From: Phocaeicola sp.
GTDB lineage: Bacteria > Bacteroidota > Bacteroidia > Bacteroidales > Bacteroidaceae
Direction of reading: 5' to 3'
Assembly: GCA_020026175.1 (NCBI GenBank)
Contig: JAHHQV010000001.1
Span: 62,001-126,000 of the forward strand
DNA: 64,000 nt
Within the stretch, counting starts at the first letter, position 1, and each line of letters starts with the position of its first letter. A program made the translations under genes and the position numbers. Positions 57,949 through 64,000 of the stretch are shown here, piece by piece. The notes beneath the pieces were generated by a model that searched no databases, was not told the DNA's origin, and was given only the letters and a program-made list of their open reading frames with translations.

Positions 57949-58704
57949 ATGAAGATTGCATTAATTGGATATGGAAAAATGGGTAAAGAGATAGAAAAAA
58001 TAGCTCTTTCTCGCGGACATGAAATTGTAAGTATAATAGATATAAATAATCGTCAGGATTTTGAGTCGGAAGAATTTCGTTCGGCTGATGTTGCTATAGA
58101 GTTTACAGCTCCTTCTGTAGCATATGACAATTGCATTGCTGCTTTCAAAAATGGAGTAAAAGTTGTTTCTGGAAGTACAGGATGGATAGGTGAACATGGT
58201 GAAGAGATGAAAAGACTTTGTGAGAATGATGGAATGACATTGTTCTGGTCTTCTAACTTTAGCCTTGGCGTAGCTGTTTTTTCTGTTGTAAACAAGTTTC
58301 TTGCAAAGATAATGAACAATTTCCCTAGTTATGAAGTTTCTATGGAGGAAACACATCATATACATAAATTGGATGCTCCTAGTGGAACTGCCATTACTTT
58401 GGCCGAAGGTATCCTCGAAAACCTTGAACGTAAGAATAAGTGGGTGGACGGAACTTTTACAGCACCAGATGGAACGGTGTCGGGTACAACCGAATGTGAA
58501 GCTAATGAATTGCCTATTAGTGCTATACGCCGAGGTGAGGTACCAGGAATACACACTATAACATATGAGTCGGAAGCCGATTCTATTATCATTACTCACA
58601 ATGCAAAGAACCGTAAGGGTTTTGCACTTGGAGCAGTTCTGGCTGCCGAATTTACTGCTGCTCATTCCGGTTTCCTTGGTATGAACGATTTGTTTAATTT
58701 CTAA
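57949..58704 (+). CDS. dapB: 4-hydroxy-tetrahydrodipicolinate reductase
   Basis: DapB makes tetrahydrodipicolinate on the lysine/meso-diaminopimelate path, needed for the cell wall. The 251-residue length is normal. The NAD(P)H motif GYGKMGKEI is at residues 7-15, and the catalytic region ETHHIHKLDAPSGTAITLAEG (from about 133) keeps the conserved His-His-Lys and DAPSGTA. SGSTGW and SSNFSLG are family stretches too. It is the first gene of a probable operon with lepB (15 bp later), lepB2 and wbqC-like gene. Confidence 0.97.
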   Translation: MKIALIGYGKMGKEIEKIALSRGHEIVSIIDINNRQDFESEEFRSADVAIEFTAPSVAYDNCIAAFKNGVKVVSGSTGWIGEHGEEMKRLCENDGMTLFWSSNFSLGVAVFSVVNKFLAKIMNNFPSYEVSMEETHHIHKLDAPSGTAITLAEGILENLERKNKWVDGTFTAPDGTVSGTTECEANELPISAIRRGEVPGIHTITYESEADSIIITHNAKNRKGFALGAVLAAEFTAAHSGFLGMNDLFNF

Positions 58705-58719
58705 ACATATATTTTAGGT

Positions 58720-60144
58720 ATGATACAGGCATCGCAAAAACAATGGATAAAGCTAACTATAGTAATGGTGCTTTATCTGGCCTTTATTATTTGGCTGAAA
58801 AGCTGGTTGGGTATATTGGCCATACCTTTTATATTTGATATATATATAACAAAGAAGATACCTTGGACCTGGTGGAAGAATTCAAAGAATCCTATGGTTG
58901 TGACTGTAATGGGTTGGGTAGATGCTATTGTGTTTGCCTTGATAGCTGTTTATTTCGTAAATCTGTATTTCTTTCAGAATTATGTGATTCCTTCTTCTTC
59001 TTTGGAGAAATCGTTGCTTGTAGGCGACTATCTTTTTGTGAGCAAGATGAGTTATGGTGCAAGGGTTCCTCAAACTCCTCTTCATATGCCTCTTACTCAG
59101 CATACCTTGCCTGTATTCAATTGTAAGTCTTATTTTGAATGGCCAAAATGGGATTATAAGAGGGTAGATGCCTTGGGAAAAGTACAGTTGAATGATATTG
59201 TAGTGTTCAATTTTCCTGCAGGAGATACTGTTGCCACTGCAATACCGGCAGAAGATATTTATCGTATAAGCTATCAGGTAGGAAAGGAACTCTCTAAGCC
59301 GGTAGATATGACGGCTCTTACTCCTATACAGCAGCGTGATGTTTTCAATTATTATTATTCAATAGGACGTAAATATATAGATGATAATAAGGAAATGTTC
59401 GGTGAAGTGGTAAGTCGTCCGGTAGACAGACGTGAAAATTACGTGAAACGATGTGTAGGACTTCCTGGACAAACACTTGAGATTAAGAATAAGATAGTTT
59501 ATCTTGACGGAAAAGCCAATAAGGAGCCTGATAATGTGCAGTACAGATATTTGGTATATACTACAAAGCAAATACCTGATGAATTATGTAAGGAGTTGGG
59601 GTTGAGCAATGAGGATCTTATGGCATATTATTCTAAAGAATCTGTATATAACATACCTCTTACGGAAAAAGCAAAGGCTGCACTTATGGCATGTAAGGAT
59701 TTGGTGAAATCAATTAAGGAAGTTCCAGGAGATGATGCCGGAGGACTTTATCCTGTCAATAAGATTACGGGATGGACTACTGACAATTACGGTCCTGTGT
59801 GGATTCCTAAGAAAGGAGAGACAGTGGATTTGACAATTGATAATCTTCCTGTGTACGAACGTCCTATAAGGGTATACGAAGGGAATGACTTGGATGTAAA
59901 GGATGGAAAGATATACATCAATGGAGTTCAGACTGATAAATATACTTTTAAAATGGATTATTACTGGATGATGGGAGATAATCGTCATAATTCGGCTGAT
60001 TCACGTTTTTGGGGATTTGTTCCTGAAGACCATATAGTAGGAAAGCCTATATTTATATGGTTGTCTCTCGACAAGGACAGAGGATTCTTTGACGGGAAAA
60101 TCCGTTGGAACAGATTGTTCAAGATTGTTGATAATATTAAGTAG
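58720..60144 (+). CDS. lepB: Signal peptidase I (large form)
   Basis: LepB cleaves signal peptides of exported proteins on the outer face of the inner membrane. The 474-residue protein is longer than most LepBs, with two N-terminal membrane segments and a long insertion (about 245-400) between the catalytic boxes. The catalytic Ser94 is in IPSSSLEKSLLVGD and Lys243 is in YVKRCVGLPGQ. The final box GDNRHNSADSRFWGFVP is intact. It is the catalytically complete copy of the pair. dapB precedes by 15 bp; a long perfect inverted repeat separates it from lepB2. Confidence 0.93.
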   Translation: MIQASQKQWIKLTIVMVLYLAFIIWLKSWLGILAIPFIFDIYITKKIPWTWWKNSKNPMVVTVMGWVDAIVFALIAVYFVNLYFFQNYVIPSSSLEKSLLVGDYLFVSKMSYGARVPQTPLHMPLTQHTLPVFNCKSYFEWPKWDYKRVDALGKVQLNDIVVFNFPAGDTVATAIPAEDIYRISYQVGKELSKPVDMTALTPIQQRDVFNYYYSIGRKYIDDNKEMFGEVVSRPVDRRENYVKRCVGLPGQTLEIKNKIVYLDGKANKEPDNVQYRYLVYTTKQIPDELCKELGLSNEDLMAYYSKESVYNIPLTEKAKAALMACKDLVKSIKEVPGDDAGGLYPVNKITGWTTDNYGPVWIPKKGETVDLTIDNLPVYERPIRVYEGNDLDVKDGKIYINGVQTDKYTFKMDYYWMMGDNRHNSADSRFWGFVPEDHIVGKPIFIWLSLDKDRGFFDGKIRWNRLFKIVDNIK

Positions 60145-60161
60145 TTGATAGGACTTCAGCT

Positions 60162-60210
60162 TATAAACCTACAAGGTTGCATGACGGAAATACAACCTTG
60201 TAGGTTTATA
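60162..60210 (+). repeat. Perfect 18-bp inverted repeat between lepB and lepB2
   Basis: TATAAACCTACAAGGTTG (60162-60179) pairs with CAACCTTGTAGGTTTATA (60193-60210) with a 13-base loop. It ends 13 bp before the lepB2 ATG and has no U-tract on the plus strand, so it is not a typical terminator; attenuation, processing or a repeated mobile hairpin are possible. Confidence 0.75.
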
Positions 60211-60223
60211 GTCAAATCAATAT

Positions 60224-61129
60224 ATGAAAGACTGGAAACTTTATATACGAAATATCTTTATGGCCTTTTTGGCTGTGATAATAATCAAAACTTTATTTGT
60301 CACATCATGTTTTATACCTTCTACGGGTATGGAAAACTCTTTGTATAAAGGAGAGGGAATATTGGTGGGCAAATGGAGTTATGGATATCGTATACCGTTC
60401 CAGTCATTGTTAGGTTATCATAGGATAATGCCTAAACAGATAGTTAGAGGTGATATTGTAGTGTTTAATAATCCTATGCCTTCCGACTTGCTACAGCCTG
60501 TTGATAGCCGTGATTTATATATAAGCAGATGTATCGGAGTGCCAGGCGATACCCTTATGCTCGACAGTCAGCTTATGGCAATAGACACAGAAGTGTATAG
60601 TCCCGATTCGAAAAATCTGTATTCTTATCCTTCTGATGCTGAAGATTTGCTTTGTTCCACACTCGTCTCTCTTGGAATAAATGATAAACTGGTAGGGTAT
60701 ACACCTGATGGAGAGTATATCAGAAGTTTTAGTTATTATGAATATTATCTTATATCACAGAGATTATCAGGTAAAATCTTTTTCAGAAGACTATACGGAG
60801 AGTCTGTATGCAAGTCATATCCGTTTGTAGTACCTGCAAAAGACAAGACTGTCAGGATATATCCATGGAATGCAAATCTGATAAAGAATATGATAGTATA
60901 TCATGAAGGACGCAATGCTGAACTGAAAGGGAATATTGTATATATGGATGGCAATAGGATAGATAAGTATAAATTCACAAGAGATTATTACTGGATGGTT
61001 TCAAATGATCCTGTAAATACAAATGATTCCCGACTATTTGGTTTTGTTCCTGAAACTCATGTAATAGGAAAGGCCCTTAGAGTATGGTATCCGATAGGGA
61101 AGGGAAGATTTATGGAATTAATAAAATGA
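60224..61129 (+). CDS. Signal peptidase I paralogue lacking the usual catalytic residues (LepB2)
   Basis: This 301-residue protein clearly has the S26 fold: one N-terminal membrane helix, GEGILVGKWSYGYRIP, GDIVVFNNP, YISRCIGVPGDTLML and NDSRLFGFVPETHVIGKA. In the box normally IPSGSM it reads IPSTGM, so the Ser position is Gly35 when aligned without gaps. In the Lys box (YIKRxxGLPGD) it reads YISRCIGVPGD, so Lys is Ser. The GDNR motif is SNDP. Either this is a non-catalytic partner or it uses a different mechanism. I recall similar sequences in other Bacteroides, so it is likely a conserved subfamily. Its stop overlaps the next start by 4 bp. Confidence 0.88.
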   Translation: MKDWKLYIRNIFMAFLAVIIIKTLFVTSCFIPSTGMENSLYKGEGILVGKWSYGYRIPFQSLLGYHRIMPKQIVRGDIVVFNNPMPSDLLQPVDSRDLYISRCIGVPGDTLMLDSQLMAIDTEVYSPDSKNLYSYPSDAEDLLCSTLVSLGINDKLVGYTPDGEYIRSFSYYEYYLISQRLSGKIFFRRLYGESVCKSYPFVVPAKDKTVRIYPWNANLIKNMIVYHEGRNAELKGNIVYMDGNRIDKYKFTRDYYWMVSNDPVNTNDSRLFGFVPETHVIGKALRVWYPIGKGRFMELIK

Positions 61130-61770
61130 TTATGAATAAAGATTTAGTTCTTGGTTCTGCTTATTTGGCTCCGGTTTCTTATTTTGCTATGTTGTATTCG
61201 TGCGAGAAGGCATACATAGAGAGATATGACCATTATATGAAACAGACATACCGCAACAGGTGCATAATAGCATCGGCCGATGGTCCTCTGTCGCTTACTA
61301 TACCTGTAGAAAAGTTATCTGACGGGAAAAATTTAATGAAAGATATACGTATTTCCGAGCATGGAAACTGGAGGCACGTACATCGTAATGCATTTTTGTC
61401 TGCCTATAAGCAAAGTGCTTTTTTTGATTATTATATGGATGAGTTTAATGCTTTCTTTGAAAAGAAATATGACTTTCTATATGATTTCAATATGGAAATG
61501 ACACATTGGATTTGCGAACAGATAGATATTAACCCTGAGTTGATGCCTACTGACGATTACATGCAGGGAGATAATGTTTTGGATTTTAGGGAAGTAATAC
61601 ATCCGAAACATACCATTGAAGATGTAAAATCATTCTTCATTCCTTCGCCATATTATCAGGTGTTCGAGCAGAAAAACGGCTTTATTAAAGATTTGAGCAT
61701 TATAGACTTATTATTCAATATGGGTCCTGAGAGCCTTATTGTATTGAAGAACAGTAGCTTGATGAAATAG
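61126..61770 (+). CDS. WbqC-family protein
   Basis: The 214-residue product, counted from ATG 61126 which overlaps the lepB2 stop as ATGA, resembles the WbqC-like proteins found in polysaccharide and cell-envelope contexts. Visible features include YLAPVSYFAMLYSCEKAYIERYDHY, an SLTIPVEK stretch after a basic segment, and HGNWRHVHRNAFLSAYKQ. An in-frame ATG at 61084 would add 14 residues from within the previous gene. The biochemical activity is not established. It is the last gene of the dapB-lepB-lepB2 set. Confidence 0.8.
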   Translation: MIMNKDLVLGSAYLAPVSYFAMLYSCEKAYIERYDHYMKQTYRNRCIIASADGPLSLTIPVEKLSDGKNLMKDIRISEHGNWRHVHRNAFLSAYKQSAFFDYYMDEFNAFFEKKYDFLYDFNMEMTHWICEQIDINPELMPTDDYMQGDNVLDFREVIHPKHTIEDVKSFFIPSPYYQVFEQKNGFIKDLSIIDLLFNMGPESLIVLKNSSLMK

Positions 61771-61787
61771 TGATTGAATAATATAAA

Positions 61788-61840
61788 AACACCTGCCAAG
61801 CATAATATAAGCAATATTTATATTATGAATGGCAGGTGTT
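61788..61840. terminator. Bidirectional terminator between wbqC-like gene and the GH2 gene
   Basis: AACACCTGCCA pairs with TGGCAGGTGTT, with an inner CATAATATAA/TTATATTATG stem. It lies between convergent genes and can end both. Confidence 0.8.
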
Positions 61841-61850
61841 CGATTATTGT

Positions 61851-64000
61851 TTAATGATTGCTCTTTTCTTTTTCTCCAAAGTCAGTTTGTTGTTGTTCTA
61901 CTTCTTTAAGTTTTAATTTGTTCAATTCGTTCCTTAACTTTTCAACTTCTATTTTTAGATCATTTTCTGAAGAAACTGAAACAAATGAACTGGTAGTTTT
62001 TACAGTATCATCATTTTCTTTTGCATCGAATATCAAAGGATACATTGAAGCAATAGAGTTGATTTCAATTTCGCTACTTACTGGCATTTGAGAACCTTTG
62101 TATAAAACACTGGCTGTTATCTTTATTTTTCCAGGACGGGTAGTAGACTGTACAAGGATAGGTGCACTTCCCCATTTTACTGGTACAGGATTGGCCATTA
62201 TGTCAGAACCACCAATAATTTTTCCTTCGCCTTCTATTGAAAATTTTACATAATAATTGTTCAGACGTTTTATATTCCCGTTTTTATCTGTTATTTCAGC
62301 TATAACAGTTACAAAGTCAGAACCATCGGCACGGAGATTCATACCTTCATTGTCAAGTCGTAGTCTTATTTGTTCTGCTCTGCGTGCAGGTGCAACTTTA
62401 TGCGTAGCTACTACTTTCCCATCTATCAGTCCCTCTGCAAGAAGAAAAACATCTGCTTCATGTCCGTTTCTTGTAAGTTCTTTGTCTATCATGAAGTCGT
62501 ATACATTTTTGAATGTTATTATTGGGGAAGGTAATCCTTTTTGTCTTTTGTTTTTTTGATATATGTGAGTTTTTCCATCTTTGCAGAATGTAAGTCTTAC
62601 TTCTTCACAATTTGAGAAGACTTTTACATCACGTCCAGAGAATGGAGTCATTTCGTGTGCAATGTATACCATAGGACCTGTTTCGGCTATCAAATCCGAT
62701 TTTGTAGCAGGACGTTGTGCTTTGAACATATAGTATGAATATTTAGGTTGTCTGAATACATCCATTATTCCGCCATAGAAAGGATCTGGATGATAGCCTC
62801 TCTGATGGTCGAATGAATGCCATAAACATCCTCCTGCATGCCATGCATCTTCTTTACACAGACTGTCAAAGCAAGTATATGGATAATAAGGTGATGCATA
62901 ATGTTCTGCTTGTACCAGCATTGCCTGTTCACCCCAGTTGCGTGCTGTACGGCTAGGTGAGTTGTGCGAACTCCAATTGTCAACATTGTCACCCCATTCA
63001 CGTGTATAGTAAGTCACTTTAGGGTTACGTATGCTTTTGTCCATAGGATGACAGAACTGTACAGGGAATATTTCTGAACCTTTTGCTTGTGTGTCTGATG
63101 CAGAATAACAATAAGGATATGGATATTCTTCATTTACTATATTAAGCACTTTTTTTGCGAAATCAGCAGGATACCATGTTTCATTTAATATAGGTTCCCA
63201 TAGCCATACGCATGGATGGTTTCTGTCTCTTCTTACCACATTTCTTATATCGTTGTAAACTCTTTCGGCAAAAATAGGTTTGTCATTCCAAAATTGCCAT
63301 CCAGGAGTATTTACGATGACAAATAGTCCAAGTTCGTCACATGCATCCATGAATGCAGGATCTTGTGGACAATGTGCGTTTCTAATGACTTCCATACCCA
63401 AATCTTTTAGTTTCTTGGCATCTCGCCAATGTGCGCTATTAGAAACGGCATTTCCTACTACAGCATAATCCTGATGGCGGTTAGCTCCCATCAAAGGTTT
63501 GCCATATGGCTTTCCGTTTAGCCAGAATCCGTCTTTTCCTTTGAATTCAATGCTTCGAATACCTATTTTACGTCTATAACCGTCTTTTGTATTACCTTTA
63601 TTGTCTATGATTTTTACATATAGATTATACAGATATGGTGAAGATGGTGACCATAGTTTGGGTTCTCTGATTTTGATTTTTCCATCTTTTGTGTTTGTCT
63701 TACCTTTTCCTATACCAAGAGATGTTTCCAAGTTCCCTACTTCTTCTCCGTTTTTGTCTGTAATAGAAATGATAGACTTACCTTTGAATATAGTATTCCC
63801 ATCATTTTTTATATTAATTTTCAGAACTACATCTGCATATTTTTCAGAAACATTGTCGTAGCTTACAAATAGCCCTCCATTGGATTTGAAATTTTCATAA
63901 TTAGGGTCTGTTATATATACTTCATTATGTGCTATAAGCCAACAATCACGGTATATACCTCCGAAATAAGCAAAATCAAGCATATCTTGTGGTTTCCCGG
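61851..64000 (-). CDS. Glycoside hydrolase family 2 (beta-galactosidase-like), 5' end cut by window edge
   Basis: The frame is open through the right edge; the visible 715 codons begin within the N-terminal sugar-binding domain (GGIYRDCWL). An Ig-like domain (about residues 45-145, counting from the methionine at 63983) and the TIM barrel (from about 150) follow. Glu268 in LWEPILNETW is the likely acid/base and Glu329 in YYTREWGDN the likely nucleophile. Beta-sandwich domains follow, then a charged C-terminal tail of about 45 residues, predicted coiled coil. Which beta-linked sugar it cleaves is unknown. The start and signal peptide lie outside the window. Confidence 0.9.
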   Translation of the reverse strand, partial: GKPQDMLDFAYFGGIYRDCWLIAHNEVYITDPNYENFKSNGGLFVSYDNVSEKYADVVLKINIKNDGNTIFKGKSIISITDKNGEEVGNLETSLGIGKGKTNTKDGKIKIREPKLWSPSSPYLYNLYVKIIDNKGNTKDGYRRKIGIRSIEFKGKDGFWLNGKPYGKPLMGANRHQDYAVVGNAVSNSAHWRDAKKLKDLGMEVIRNAHCPQDPAFMDACDELGLFVIVNTPGWQFWNDKPIFAERVYNDIRNVVRRDRNHPCVWLWEPILNETWYPADFAKKVLNIVNEEYPYPYCYSASDTQAKGSEIFPVQFCHPMDKSIRNPKVTYYTREWGDNVDNWSSHNSPSRTARNWGEQAMLVQAEHYASPYYPYTCFDSLCKEDAWHAGGCLWHSFDHQRGYHPDPFYGGIMDVFRQPKYSYYMFKAQRPATKSDLIAETGPMVYIAHEMTPFSGRDVKVFSNCEEVRLTFCKDGKTHIYQKNKRQKGLPSPIITFKNVYDFMIDKELTRNGHEADVFLLAEGLIDGKVVATHKVAPARRAEQIRLRLDNEGMNLRADGSDFVTVIAEITDKNGNIKRLNNYYVKFSIEGEGKIIGGSDIMANPVPVKWGSAPILVQSTTRPGKIKITASVLYKGSQMPVSSEIEINSIASMYPLIFDAKENDDTVKTTSSFVSVSSENDLKIEVEKLRNELNKLKLKEVEQQQTDFGEKEKSNH

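Noticed and set aside
60145..60348. 67-codon frame across the 18-bp inverted repeat and lepB2 start
   Set aside because: It overlaps the start of lepB2 in another frame and has no family resemblance.
1..64000. CRISPR arrays, insertion sequences, integrases, rRNA operons
   Set aside because: No regularly spaced direct repeats, no transposase or integrase reading frames and no rRNA-like sequence were seen; the only small array is the 22-bp repeat at 44241.

Overview
The window reads as a chromosomal segment of a gut-type Bacteroidales bacterium (Bacteroides, Phocaeicola or a close relative). The evidence is three SusC/SusD pairs, lipoproteins with lipobox cysteines followed by acidic residues, promoters of the Bacteroides type (TTTG, about 20 bp, TAnnTTTG) instead of -35/-10 boxes, a fused SecDF, a three-subunit fumarate reductase/succinate dehydrogenase, and a low-GC, A/T-rich intergenic style. 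Both ends are open: uvrC is cut at the left edge and a GH2 glycosidase at the right edge.

Layout. Positions 1-5900 carry minus-strand housekeeping genes (uvrC, apt, mnmG, ybeY, an SpmA/SpmB-like membrane protein), with a perfect 16-bp parS-type palindrome between mnmG and apt. Positions 6178-8791 hold two overlapping rhomboid proteases and an EEP-family hydrolase, followed by secDF. Positions 12121-17568 hold the first susC/susD pair, preceded by a 185-bp segment between perfect 19-bp inverted repeats that contains the promoter: a very likely invertible (phase-variable) promoter. Positions 17716-19995 hold a divergent threonine-catabolism pair (SDR-type threonine dehydrogenase and kbl), followed by tRNA-Arg(CCU) and the 2-oxoacid:ferredoxin oxidoreductase genes korAB. 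Positions 23551-28433 hold the second susC/susD pair, with a conventional promoter. Positions 28583-43943 are mainly metabolism, DNA maintenance and envelope genes: a small barrel protein, pckA, ruvB, a flippase, a DUF389 protein, a GNAT-like protein, parE, coaD, an S41 protease and frdCAB/sdhCAB. After an apparently gene-less promoter-hairpin unit come dprA and a hotdog thioesterase on the minus strand.

Positions 45987-55249 form a polysaccharide/mucin utilisation-type locus: susC, susD, a surface lipoprotein with a discoidin-like domain, and a large M60 (HExxH...E) metallopeptidase with BACON and F5/8C domains. It resembles the mucin-induced BT4244 glycopeptidase neighbourhood of B. thetaiotaomicron. 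Its putative promoter has a pure AT dinucleotide run filling the spacer between the -33 and -7 elements, a configuration suited to slipped-strand phase variation. The right end holds dus, a DUF2851 gene, and the cluster dapB-lepB-lepB2-wbqC. The second signal-peptidase homologue there appears to lack both catalytic residues.

The most notable theme is that the three SusC/SusD outer-membrane uptake loci, all within 40 kb, have three different promoter architectures: one apparently invertible, one apparently repeat-length-tunable and one conventional. This would let cells diversify their surface nutrient receptors. No recombinase gene is in the window, so any inversion would need an enzyme acting in trans. 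All functional statements are from reading the sequence and family knowledge; no database search was run.
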